The notes under the pieces were generated by a model, which was not told where the DNA came from, made no database searches, and saw nothing but the letters and a program-made list of their open reading frames with translations. From contig JBAXIO010000003.1 of the NCBI GenBank assembly GCA_037138335.1, positions 124,001 through 188,000 of the forward strand: DNA of 64,000 bases. The letters are read 5' to 3'. This document shows, piece by piece, positions 43,099-51,219 of this stretch. The stretch's first letter is position 1. Each line of letters begins with the position of its first letter. Made by a program: the position numbers and the translations under genes. Source of the stretch: CAIRDP01 sp037138335 (GTDB lineage Bacteria; Bacteroidota; Bacteroidia; Bacteroidales; FEN-979).

Positions 43099-46000
43099 AT
43101 GCAGCAATACAAGCGACTTAACAACATCCTGGGCTGGATGGTATTCGTAATTGCCTCCGCCGTTTTCATTTTAACTTCTGAGCCAACCATGAGCTACTGG
43201 GATTGCGGGGAGTACATCTCGACCAGTTATAAGTTGGAAGTCGGCCATGCCCCGGGGGCTCCTCTTTTCCAGATGATCGGCAGGTTCTTCTCCCTGTTTG
43301 CAATGGGGGATGTAACCCTTGTTGCCCGCATGATCAATACCATGAGCGCCCTTTCAAGCGGGCTCACGATACTGTTCCTCTTCTGGAGCATTACCATGCT
43401 GGCAAAAAAGTTTGTAATGCGAAACGAGGAAATGAACAAAGCCAAAATGCATCTTATTTTTGCGGCCGGATTAGTGGGTTCCCTGGCTTATGCATTCACC
43501 GATTCATTCTGGTTTTCGGCCGTGGAAGGGGAAGTGTATGCCATGTCGTCATGCTTCACAGCAATTGTATTCTGGGCCATGCTTAAATGGGAAGAACATG
43601 CCGACGAGTCCCACAATTACCGCTGGCTTATCCTGATCGCTTACCTCATGGGCCTTTCAATCGGCGTTCATATGCTCAACCTGCTGACAATCCCTGCCAT
43701 GACCATGATCTGGTACTTTAAGAAGTACAAGAACCCGAACTGGAAGGGCATACTGCTGGCAATGACCGTCTCGGTGCTCATTCTCGGCACAGTCATGTCG
43801 GTTATCATTCCCGGGGTGCTGAAGCTTGCTGCCTTGTTTGAACGCTTCTCGGTAAATTCTTTGAGCCTTCCGTTTAATATCGGCACAATAATTTTCTTCC
43901 TGATCCTGATAGCGTCAATTGTCTTCGGATTGCGTTATTCGGCGAATAAACTGCAACCCGCGTGGAATGCAATTCTGCTGGCATTCTCTTTTATCCTGAT
44001 AGGCTATTCTTCCTTCTTTATGCTGGTAATCCGCAGTAATGCCGATACGCCTATCGACGAGAACAATCCCGAAAATGCGATGTACCTGCTTGCCTATCTT
44101 CAGCGTGAACAATACGGCGACTGGCCTATCCTGAATGGACCTTATTACAATGCACCCGCAATCGACCATGAGAACGGGAGCCCGGTTTATACAAAGGATA
44201 AAAAGACAGGCCGGTATGAGATCACCGATAAAAAGGAAAAAGTTGAACCGGTTTATGATCCGAGGTTTACAACTATTTTCCCAAGGATGTGGTCAAACCG
44301 GGAAGCACGGCATGCCAGGGAATATGTGAAATGGGGAAATATACAAGGCGTTCCTGTGCAGGTTCAGCTTGGCGAAAAAACCGAAACCCGCATGAAGCCG
44401 ACTTTCGGAGAGAACCTCACCTTCATGTGGAACTACCAGCTTATCCATATGTACTACCGTTACTTTATGTGGAATTTCGCCGGAAAGCAGAATGATTTCC
44501 AGGGAATGGGCAGTAAAATAGATGGGAATTGGAAGAGCGGTATAAAATTCATTGACCGCTGGAGGCTTGGCAGCCAGGATATCCCGAAAAGCAGGAACAG
44601 CAAAGGTGACAACAGCTTTTATTTTCTGCCCCTGATTTTTGGAATAATGGGTTTGTATTTAACCTTCCGAAAGGATTACAAGTCATTCATCATCATCGGG
44701 TTGCTCTTCCTGATGACTGGTCTTGCCATAGTCATATACCTGAACCAGTATTCACCCCAGCCAAGGGAAAGGGATTATGCCTTTGCCGGCTCGTTTTATG
44801 CCTTTGCCATATGGATAGGCTTTGGCTTGATTTTCCTGGCCGAGACACTGGGCCGGTGGATGAAAGCAAATCTCGCCCTCATCATATCCCTGGTGCTCGG
44901 ACTTATCACTGTGGGCGTGATGGCCCAGCAGGGATGGGACGATCACGACCGCTCCGGCCGTTATACTGCCCTCGCGATGGCCGAAAATTATCTTAATTCA
45001 TGTGCCCCCAATGCAATCCTGTTTACCAACGGTGATAACGACACCTTCCCTGTATGGTATGCCCAGGAAGTTGAAAAGATCCGCACCGACGTGCGGGTTG
45101 TCAATTTAAGCCTCCTGAACATGGACTGGTATATTGACCAGATGAAACGGAAAGCCTATGATTCGGACCCGGTGCCGTTTTCAATGACCCAGGCAAAATA
45201 CCGCCAGGGTAATCATGATGTTACCTATCTTATAGAAGACCCTTCGTTTAAAGACAAGTATGTCGACATCCGCCAGTTATTCCAGATCATCAATACAGAT
45301 GATTCAAAGTTGAAGGTAAATCCCGGCGGAGGCGAAGGCCTGTTCGATTATTTCCCTACCCGGAAATTTTACCTTCCCTCCGATTCGGCTGAACTGATCA
45401 GGACCGGTGCAGTTCCTGCAATGTATAAAGGGAAGATTGAAGATCTCTCATGGGAGATCAAAAGGGAAGGGGTAGAAAAAGCCAACCTGATGATACTTGA
45501 CCTCCTTGCAACAAATAATTGGAAACGCCCGGTTTACTTCGTTGTTTCAACCGGGGCCGAAACCTATATCGGGCTTGATAAATATTTGCACCAGGAAGGC
45601 CTTACATACCGGCTTCTTCCCGTGAGGGCCGGGGTCACCGAAGGGGAACTGGGCGATGTCAACACGACGGTGATGTATGACAACCTGATGAACAAATTCA
45701 GGTATGGCGGATTGAAGGACCCAAAAGTATACCTGGATGAAACCAATATACATATGGTGATGAACATCCGTTCGGTATTTGCCCGTCTTGTTACAGCGCT
45801 TCTTGCCGAAGGCAAAAAGGATTCAGCCCGAAAAGTGATTGAGCGTTGCCTCGAAGAGATGCCCGGTAATACCATCCCGTACGATTATTTCGTGGTTGCA
45901 CTTGCCGATGGATTGTTCAAAGCAGGCGATGTGAAAAAGGCCCATGAAATTTCCCTGAAACTTATCAACGGCTCAACCGAAAAACTGGCATACTATTTTT

Positions 46001-46179
46001 CATTTCCCGATAAAGACCTGAAGGATATGGAAATACCTATGCAGGAAAGCCTGTTCACCCTGCAAAGGATAGGGGTTGCTGCTAAGAATGCCAACCAGGA
46101 GGATCTTGCCAAACTCGCCGATCAGAACCTTACCAAATACTATGATCTTTATGTAAACAAGGTATACAGGCCCGAGTAA
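43099..46179 (+). CDS. DUF2723 membrane protein (protein O-mannosyltransferase-like)
   Basis: 1026 residues. About a dozen hydrophobic segments in the first ~620 residues precede a soluble C-terminal half (TNGDNDTFPVWYAQEVEKI; LLNMDWYIDQMKRK) with TPR-like helices near the end. The signature SEPTMSYWDCGEYISTSYKL with an acidic Asp/Glu pair and HAPGAPLFQMIGRFF marks DUF2723, a family placed in the GT-C fold group. Members are thought to glycosylate proteins with a lipid-linked donor in Bacteroidota; the acceptor here is unknown. The following polysaccharide deacetylase begins one base later. Confidence 0.88.
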   Translation: MQQYKRLNNILGWMVFVIASAVFILTSEPTMSYWDCGEYISTSYKLEVGHAPGAPLFQMIGRFFSLFAMGDVTLVARMINTMSALSSGLTILFLFWSITMLAKKFVMRNEEMNKAKMHLIFAAGLVGSLAYAFTDSFWFSAVEGEVYAMSSCFTAIVFWAMLKWEEHADESHNYRWLILIAYLMGLSIGVHMLNLLTIPAMTMIWYFKKYKNPNWKGILLAMTVSVLILGTVMSVIIPGVLKLAALFERFSVNSLSLPFNIGTIIFFLILIASIVFGLRYSANKLQPAWNAILLAFSFILIGYSSFFMLVIRSNADTPIDENNPENAMYLLAYLQREQYGDWPILNGPYYNAPAIDHENGSPVYTKDKKTGRYEITDKKEKVEPVYDPRFTTIFPRMWSNREARHAREYVKWGNIQGVPVQVQLGEKTETRMKPTFGENLTFMWNYQLIHMYYRYFMWNFAGKQNDFQGMGSKIDGNWKSGIKFIDRWRLGSQDIPKSRNSKGDNSFYFLPLIFGIMGLYLTFRKDYKSFIIIGLLFLMTGLAIVIYLNQYSPQPRERDYAFAGSFYAFAIWIGFGLIFLAETLGRWMKANLALIISLVLGLITVGVMAQQGWDDHDRSGRYTALAMAENYLNSCAPNAILFTNGDNDTFPVWYAQEVEKIRTDVRVVNLSLLNMDWYIDQMKRKAYDSDPVPFSMTQAKYRQGNHDVTYLIEDPSFKDKYVDIRQLFQIINTDDSKLKVNPGGGEGLFDYFPTRKFYLPSDSAELIRTGAVPAMYKGKIEDLSWEIKREGVEKANLMILDLLATNNWKRPVYFVVSTGAETYIGLDKYLHQEGLTYRLLPVRAGVTEGELGDVNTTVMYDNLMNKFRYGGLKDPKVYLDETNIHMVMNIRSVFARLVTALLAEGKKDSARKVIERCLEEMPGNTIPYDYFVVALADGLFKAGDVKKAHEISLKLINGSTEKLAYYFSFPDKDLKDMEIPMQESLFTLQRIGVAAKNANQEDLAKLADQNLTKYYDLYVNKVYRPE

Positions 46180-46180
46180 G

Positions 46181-46804
46181 ATGTATGCAGTTCGTCCCCC
46201 TTGGTTCTACAGGGCGCTTAGCCCTCATTACCTTCTCTGCCAGGTGGCCGGGCCGGAAAAGACTGCCTATCTGACATTCGACGATGGGCCGGTGCCCGAA
46301 GCCACCCCTGAGGTGCTGGAAATACTGAAAAAATACAATGCCAAAGCAACCTTCTTTTGCGTTGGCGATAATGTGAGAAAACATAAGGATATTTTTGAAC
46401 GTATTACTGCGGATGGGCATGCCGTAGGCAACCATTCCTTCAACCACCTTAGCGGATGGAAATCGTCGCCCGGGGCTTATTACAACAATGTGATGAAATG
46501 CCGTGAATTCTTTGACACCAAATTGTTCAGGCCGCCCCACGGCAGGTTTACCCCGGGACAGTATTTTGTTCTCAGGAATGATTTCCGCTTCGTCCTATGG
46601 TCGGTCCTGACCATGGACTACCACCACGCCGTAAGCCCCGAACAATGCCTTCAGAATGCCAAAGAGAACCTCGAACCGGGCGCTATCATCGTTTTCCATG
46701 ACTCCATAAAGGCAAGGGAAAAGATGCTTTATGCCCTGCCGGGGTTCATTGAGCATGCCATGGGACAGGGATATGAGTTTGCTGAACTTTCACATGGGAT
46801 GTAA
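46181..46804 (+). CDS. Polysaccharide deacetylase (NodB homology domain)
   Basis: 207 residues, a single NodB domain. TFDDGPVPEATPEVLEILKK supplies the catalytic base and metal Asp, GNHSFNHL the two metal His residues, and RPPHGRFTPGQ and VLWSVLTMDYH the later motifs. It removes N- or O-acetyl groups from a glycan (peptidoglycan or a surface polysaccharide). No signal peptide is evident, which is unusual for a periplasmic enzyme but common in this subgroup. It is cotranscribed with the DUF2723 gene, consistent with glycan modification. Confidence 0.88.
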   Translation: MYAVRPPWFYRALSPHYLLCQVAGPEKTAYLTFDDGPVPEATPEVLEILKKYNAKATFFCVGDNVRKHKDIFERITADGHAVGNHSFNHLSGWKSSPGAYYNNVMKCREFFDTKLFRPPHGRFTPGQYFVLRNDFRFVLWSVLTMDYHHAVSPEQCLQNAKENLEPGAIIVFHDSIKAREKMLYALPGFIEHAMGQGYEFAELSHGM

Positions 46805-46959
46805 ATACCGGATAGCCGGATAAGGCTGCTTCGCGCCGATAACTGGATAATTGGATAATGCGCTTCGCGCCGATATCTGGATAACTGGATAATGCGCTTC
46901 TCGCCGATAACTGGATATCCAGCTATCCAGTTATCCAGCTATCCAGCTATCCAGTTATC
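46805..46959. repeat. 34-bp tandem repeat plus octamer inverted array between convergent genes
   Basis: The segment gcttcgcgccgat recurs at 46828, 46862 and 46896 (period exactly 34 bp), separated by ggataact/ggataatt octamers. The right third is the reverse orientation (agttatcc, agctatcc). Together the halves can form a long hairpin that ends at the radC stop codon. Confidence 0.85.
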
Positions 46960-47658
46960 CTACATCGCCCCCATATCTGCAAAACTATAATAGCTGTCAT
47001 CCCCCACGATGATATGGTCCAGCACATCTATGTCAAGCAGCAATCCCGCATCCCTTATCTTACGGGTCAGCTTTTTATCGGCTTCGCTGGGCTCGAGGTT
47101 CCCCGAAGGATGGTTATGCCCAATGATGATGGAAGAAGCATGGGCCTCCAGCACTATATTGAAGATCTTCTTAGGATCTACCACGGTTCCCGAAATACCT
47201 CCTTCACTGATCTGGACCTTTCGCAAAAGTTTGTTGCCCCGGTTTAAAAGCAGCATCCAGAACTGTTCGTAAAGGTGGTCGCCCATCAGGCTGCTGAAGA
47301 TCTCATAAGCCTGCCTGCTTTGTGTTATCTTGTCGAGGCTCACGGCCCCGGCTTCGTTCCTGCGGCGCCCCAGTTCAAGGGCAGCCATAATGGTCAGCGC
47401 TTTTGCTTTACCAATGCCTTTCTCCCTGGTCAAATCACTCAGGCACATTTTCGAAAGTTCAATCAGGTTGTTCCCGGCCTTCTGCAGGATGTTCTTCGAT
47501 AGATCCACGGCCGATCCCTGCCTTGTACCTGTGCTGATGAGAATGGCAAGCAACTCGGTGTCGCTGAGTGCACGCCTGCCCTTCATCTCCAGTTTTTCCC
47601 TTGGCCTGTCGTCTTCGGCCCACTGGTTGATCGGGATATGGTTTACATAATTATCCAT
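46960..47658 (-). CDS. radC: RadC/JAB-domain protein
   Basis: 232 residues. An N-terminal helix-hairpin-helix region (ALSDTELLAILISTGTRQGS; REKGIGKAKA) precedes a JAB/MPN metallo-domain with IGHNHPSGNLEPSEADKKLT (His-x-His ... Asp zinc ligands) and DHIIVGDDSYYSFAD. It has long been annotated as a DNA repair protein, but the biochemical function is unsettled. The TAG stop (46962-46960) shares its first base with the adjacent octamer array. Confidence 0.93.
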   Translation of the reverse strand: MDNYVNHIPINQWAEDDRPREKLEMKGRRALSDTELLAILISTGTRQGSAVDLSKNILQKAGNNLIELSKMCLSDLTREKGIGKAKALTIMAALELGRRRNEAGAVSLDKITQSRQAYEIFSSLMGDHLYEQFWMLLLNRGNKLLRKVQISEGGISGTVVDPKKIFNIVLEAHASSIIIGHNHPSGNLEPSEADKKLTRKIRDAGLLLDIDVLDHIIVGDDSYYSFADMGAM

Positions 47659-47717
47659 TTTGTTTATTCTCTTAATCCGCCAACCAGCCCGAAGTGATAT
47701 CTTTATTCAATTATTTT

Positions 47718-47725
47718 TATGTTTG
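47718..47725 (+). promoter_or_regulatory. -7 box (TATGTTTG) of birA
   Basis: TAnnTTTG match 19 nt before the birA ATG. Confidence 0.45.
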
Positions 47726-47744
47726 CAGATGAAATTCCATTGCA

Positions 47745-48500
47745 ATGAAGTTTGATATCATCTATCTTGAACGCGTCGACTCCACCAATGCCTATGCGAA
47801 AAAGCTCCTCAATGGGTCAACGGCAGGTGAGGGAACGGTTGTATGGGCCGGGGAACAGTATGCAGGGCGCGGACTGGGTGAAAACACCTGGCATTCAGGG
47901 GCCGGGCTGAATCTCACCTTCAGCCTCATTCTTGAACCCCTGTTCCTTCAGCCCGATAATTTGTTTTGCCTCAACAAAGCGGTTGCCCTGGCTGTTTTGC
48001 ATACAATACGCCATGAACTTAAGGGCGGCATCCAGGCTTCCGTCAAGTGGCCCAACGATATCTATGCCGGCGACCGTAAAATTGCAGGGATACTGATTGA
48101 ACATACGATTCTTGGAACCGCAATCAAACATACCGTGATCGGGGTCGGCATCAACCTGAACCAGGAAGAATTCCCGGCCGGCATCCCGAATCCCGTTTCA
48201 TTGCTTCAGCTTACCGGGAAACAGTTTGACCCCAGTAACATACTTGAAAAATCCATCTCAAACCTGGCCGGGGAATACTCCCGTCTCAGCAGTACTGGAT
48301 GTGACCAGATAGTTTCAGAATACGATGCCAACCTCTTCGGGCTGGGTAAAAACCTTCTTTTCACCGCATCAGCTGCCTCTTTCAACGGCAGTATCCGTGG
48401 CGTGGATGATCTTGGAAGGCTTTGTGTTCTGACTGCGGATGGCGTTCTGCATAAATTCAATCACGGGGAAGTTGTCATGAAGTCACAGGTGACTGGTTAA
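47745..48500 (+). CDS. birA: Biotin--[acetyl-CoA carboxylase] ligase
   Basis: 251 residues, without the DNA-binding N-terminus of bifunctional BirA. Motifs: RVDSTNAYAKKLL, the biotin-binding loop AGRGLGENTWHSGAGLNLTF and VKWPNDIYAGDRKIAGILIE. It attaches biotin to carrier proteins through biotinyl-AMP. The loop reads GRGLGENTW where GRGRxGRxW is most usual. The last codons (KSQVTG, stop 48498-48500) lie in a heptamer array, so the tail is repeat-derived. Confidence 0.92.
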   Translation: MKFDIIYLERVDSTNAYAKKLLNGSTAGEGTVVWAGEQYAGRGLGENTWHSGAGLNLTFSLILEPLFLQPDNLFCLNKAVALAVLHTIRHELKGGIQASVKWPNDIYAGDRKIAGILIEHTILGTAIKHTVIGVGINLNQEEFPAGIPNPVSLLQLTGKQFDPSNILEKSISNLAGEYSRLSSTGCDQIVSEYDANLFGLGKNLLFTASAASFNGSIRGVDDLGRLCVLTADGVLHKFNHGEVVMKSQVTG

Positions 48501-48592
48501 TAGTGACAGGTGACTGGCGAATTTTGACAGGTGACTAGTCGCTGATCACTGATCACTGATCACGGTTCACTATTCACCGTTCACTCTAACGG
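48479..48592. repeat. Long heptamer array spanning the ends of two convergent genes
   Basis: About 15 consecutive 7-nt units, nearly all ending in 'ac': aggtgac, tagtgac, ttttgac, tgatcac (three times), ggttcac, tattcac and cgttcac. The left part reads gtgac and the right part ttcac, giving hairpin potential. It supplies the birA stop (48498-48500) and touches the stop of the outer-membrane protein gene (48588-48586). Confidence 0.88.
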
Positions 48593-49344
48593 TTGTATCG
48601 TTTCCCGAACATCACGCTAAGGTAAACCGTGAGAAAGAAATTCTGCTTGGGATTCAGCGCCATAATGGCGATGGCGACGGGACTGTAATCGAGGGTCGCC
48701 CCAACTTCCAGGGAGGAGATCATCTTGCTCTGGCTTCCGAATTCGAAATCCAGTCCGGTTTTTGTGTAAAGCCCGGGAAAGAAATTAAGTTCCAGTATGC
48801 CTGCCAGGAACGATCCCCGGCCGTAAATATAATCAGGGTTGATATCGGCTGAGTACCGTTGCTCGTGCAGTTCATAATTTGACCCGGTTGTTTGGGTTGC
48901 TACAAAAACATAAGCAGGTTTGGTGATCCCGATACTTAATCCGCCGTATACTATTCCGCTTACCTGCACCCCGCCCCAGTATGGTTTGCGGTTGAAGATA
49001 TAATTCAGGCCAACCCCGCCCCTGAGAAAGGAAACATAGTTTAGCTTTCCGAAGAAATAGGGTCTGGAATTGGAGTAGTAGGGGTTAACCACCCTAACTT
49101 CTTTAGCCGATTTATAGGTAGACCATTCCAGCTCCCACATGAACTGCTTTAAGGCAGTGAGATTATAACCTTTTCGGAATTTGAGCCCCCATCCGTTGGA
49201 ATGCAGCATGGCTCCCAGGCTCCACTGGCGTTCAAATAACACATTGTCGGGAACGGAATCGCTGAAATCATGGAAGGTTTCCTGGGCCCCTGCAAGGCCG
49301 GGAACCGAGATCATCAGAAACACCAGGAAAACGATCTTTTTCAT
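48586..49344 (-). CDS. Predicted outer-membrane beta-barrel protein
   Basis: 252 residues. A signal peptide (to about residue 20, GLAGAQ) is followed by alternating aromatic and polar strands (WSLGAMLHSNGWGLKFRKG; YFFGKLNYVSFLRGGVGLNY; FFLTVYLSVMFGKRYNR) as in small outer-membrane barrels. No named family is recognised. It has its own TACTTTTG box immediately behind the terminator of the upstream small lipoprotein gene. Confidence 0.68.
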   Translation of the reverse strand: MKKIVFLVFLMISVPGLAGAQETFHDFSDSVPDNVLFERQWSLGAMLHSNGWGLKFRKGYNLTALKQFMWELEWSTYKSAKEVRVVNPYYSNSRPYFFGKLNYVSFLRGGVGLNYIFNRKPYWGGVQVSGIVYGGLSIGITKPAYVFVATQTTGSNYELHEQRYSADINPDYIYGRGSFLAGILELNFFPGLYTKTGLDFEFGSQSKMISSLEVGATLDYSPVAIAIMALNPKQNFFLTVYLSVMFGKRYNR

Positions 49345-49363
49345 TTTAATCTGAACGACCAGG

Positions 49364-49371
49364 CAAAAGTA
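49364..49371 (-). promoter_or_regulatory. -7 box (TACTTTTG) of the outer-membrane protein gene
   Basis: TAnnTTTG match on the minus strand 19 nt before the ATG at 49344. Confidence 0.5.
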
Positions 49372-49379
49372 AGAAAAAT

Positions 49380-49416
49380 AAAAAGGCTGCCCTTATTAGC
49401 AAAGGAGCAGCCTTAA
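49380..49416 (-). terminator. Intrinsic terminator of the small lipoprotein gene
   Basis: Arms aaggctgc (49383-49390) and gcagcctt (49407-49414) form a perfect 8-bp stem; on the minus strand it is followed by a T-rich run. It begins 21 nt after the small lipoprotein stop codon. Confidence 0.8.
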
Positions 49417-49435
49417 AATTCCTTAAAAAAGCGTT

Positions 49436-49558
49436 TCAGCGACGTTCCATTTGGTATCTTTGCTTTTCACCGTAAGCGGCACAACCCCGGTTGGAGGTGC
49501 AGGAAGAAACAATACCTAAAAGTACCACTGATAATAATAAGATAGCTATTTTTTTCAT
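49436..49558 (-). CDS. Small lipoprotein, 40 residues
   Basis: Reading the minus strand from the ATG at 49558 gives 40 residues to a TGA at 49438-49436: a Lys-Lys N-terminus, a hydrophobic core, the lipobox GIVSSC (Cys20), then TSNRGCAAYGEKQRYQMERR. The mature peptide is only 21 residues with a very basic, Tyr/Gln-rich end and a second Cys. It stands between its own promoter (TACCTTTG) and its own terminator, which argues that it is a real monocistronic gene. It is probably anchored in the inner or outer membrane; the function is unknown. Confidence 0.75.
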   Translation of the reverse strand: MKKIAILLLSVVLLGIVSSCTSNRGCAAYGEKQRYQMERR

Positions 49559-49586
49559 TTTATAAACCAGGATTTATAAAGTTTTG

Positions 49587-49594
49587 CAAAGGTA
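49587..49594 (-). promoter_or_regulatory. -7 box (TACCTTTG) of the small lipoprotein gene
   Basis: TAnnTTTG match on the minus strand 28 nt before the ATG at 49558. Confidence 0.55.
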
Positions 49595-49675
49595 CACAAT
49601 ATTAGGTAATAAACTCCAGTTTGAGCACTTTATTGTTTAAAGTTATTAACGAGCCTAAGTTTATAACCTGAGCAC

Positions 49676-50359
49676 ATGAATGAACCACAAAGCCCTGCAA
49701 TAGAAGAGAGTTGGAGGGTCGTTTTAGGAGAGGAATTCAGGAAGCCCTACATGTTTGGCCTCAAAGGATTTCTGGTCAATGAGAAAATGAAATTCAGGGT
49801 ATTCCCTCCCGGTTCATTGATTTTCAATGCGTTCAATCAAACCCCGTTCAACGATGTCAAGGTTGTCATCCTGGGCCAGGACCCGTACCACGGATACGGT
49901 GAAGCCCACGGGTTATGTTTCTCGGTTCTCGAAGGCATCACCAAACCCCCTTCATTGATCAATATTTTCAAAGAGATTGAGAATGAACTGGGGATCAAAC
50001 CGCCAAAGCATGGAAACCTTACAAAGTGGGCCAAGCAGGGGGTGCTGCTGCTCAATGCGACCCTGACAGTCAGGGAAAACCAGGCTGGTTCCCACCAGAA
50101 CAAGGGCTGGGAATTGTTTACCGACGAGGCCATAAAGCAACTTTCAACCCAAAGGGAAGGTCTTATCTTTGTTTTATGGGGTAAATTTGCAGAAGCTAAG
50201 TCTGCATTGATCGATAGGTCAAAGCATTTTATCCTGTCGGCCCCGCATCCGTCCCCATTCTCGGCCAGCAGGGGCTTTTTCGGTTGCAGGCATTTTTCAC
50301 GCATCAATGAATTGCTGAAGCAGATGGATAAACAGGAGATCGATTGGAGGCTGGAATGA
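49676..50359 (+). CDS. ung: Uracil-DNA glycosylase (family 1)
   Basis: 227 residues. The water-activating motif VVILGQDPYHGYGEAHGLCF, the uracil-recognition region LLLNATLTVRENQAGSHQNK, and the minor-groove loop SAPHPSPFSASRGFFGCRHF are complete. It removes uracil from DNA, starting base excision repair. The downstream MbnP-like gene overlaps its stop by ATGA, an unexpected coupling between unrelated functions. Confidence 0.96.
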   Translation: MNEPQSPAIEESWRVVLGEEFRKPYMFGLKGFLVNEKMKFRVFPPGSLIFNAFNQTPFNDVKVVILGQDPYHGYGEAHGLCFSVLEGITKPPSLINIFKEIENELGIKPPKHGNLTKWAKQGVLLLNATLTVRENQAGSHQNKGWELFTDEAIKQLSTQREGLIFVLWGKFAEAKSALIDRSKHFILSAPHPSPFSASRGFFGCRHFSRINELLKQMDKQEIDWRLE

Positions 50360-51219
50360 AGACATCCGGGAACATGAGAATTCAATTATCATCTTTGTGT
50401 GTTTTTATAGCGGTTGTTTGTCTTACAGCCGGCCTGCCGGCTCTCCAATCATGCACGAAATCGGGGATTACAGAAGAGGGAACCTCCAAACCCACAACCC
50501 TGATAATCCGCTTTGAAAACATGGTTGACACACTTCCGCTGGTCCTTGACACTATGAAGTATAAAAATTTGGCGGATGATTATTATAAGGTGACAGACCT
50601 TCAGTATTTTGTGTCTAATGTTACCCTGCACCGGGATGATGGAATAGTATACAGGGCCCTCAATAATGATGGTATACACTATGTTGATGCAAGAATACCA
50701 TCTACTTTGTATTGGACCATAAACGCTTCAGTGCCCCCCGGCACATTCGACTCTATATCCTTTACCTTCGGATTGAATGCTGAAATGAATTATTCTTACC
50801 GCTTTCTTAATCCGCCCGAGAGGGATATGAACTGGCCCGAGATCCTGGGAGGAGGGTATCATTACATCAAAATGAACCTTTCGTGGCGAAAGTCAGGTAT
50901 GAACAGGGCCTACCCCTTTAATTTTCATCTGGGGATAGGCCAGATCTATAAGGGGAACATTATCAACCCTGATTCCATTGAAGGCTATGTACAAAACTTC
51001 TTTAATGTTAATCTGCCGGCTTCCGCATTTTCAATCAGCCAGGGCCAGGTCAGATTACTGGTTCTTACAATGAATATCAACAGCTGGTTCAACGGTGAAA
51101 ATGAGTTTGATTTTGCAAAATATCAAAATATGATGATGCAGAACCAGAACGCTATGCATAATGCCTGTTTGAACGGTAAAAATGCGTTTGCCGTGAGGTT
51201 TACGAGCGGAGGGAAATGA
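50356..51219 (+). CDS. MbnP-like copper-associated lipoprotein
   Basis: The start at ATG 50356 overlaps the ung stop (ATGA) and gives 287 residues; an in-frame TTG at 50344 is less likely. The signal segment ends in a lipobox (ALQSC, Cys33). The mature part shows the MbnP-type pattern: FVSNVTLHRDDG, FDSISFTFGLNAEMN, GGGYHYIKMNLSW and FNFHLGIGQ. MbnP proteins are periplasmic copper-associated proteins; in the methanotroph system a Trp is converted to kynurenine by the diheme partner MbnH. Here the MbnH-like gene follows with an ATGA overlap, so the pair is very likely functional. Candidate Trp residues are in MNWPEI, NLSWRK and NSWFNG. Confidence 0.78.
   Translation: MKTSGNMRIQLSSLCVFIAVVCLTAGLPALQSCTKSGITEEGTSKPTTLIIRFENMVDTLPLVLDTMKYKNLADDYYKVTDLQYFVSNVTLHRDDGIVYRALNNDGIHYVDARIPSTLYWTINASVPPGTFDSISFTFGLNAEMNYSYRFLNPPERDMNWPEILGGGYHYIKMNLSWRKSGMNRAYPFNFHLGIGQIYKGNIINPDSIEGYVQNFFNVNLPASAFSISQGQVRLLVLTMNINSWFNGENEFDFAKYQNMMMQNQNAMHNACLNGKNAFAVRFTSGGK

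Noticed and set aside
46805..46959. CRISPR array
   Set aside because: The 34-bp repeats have no unique spacers of 30-40 bp; units are adjacent octamers and no cas genes are present.
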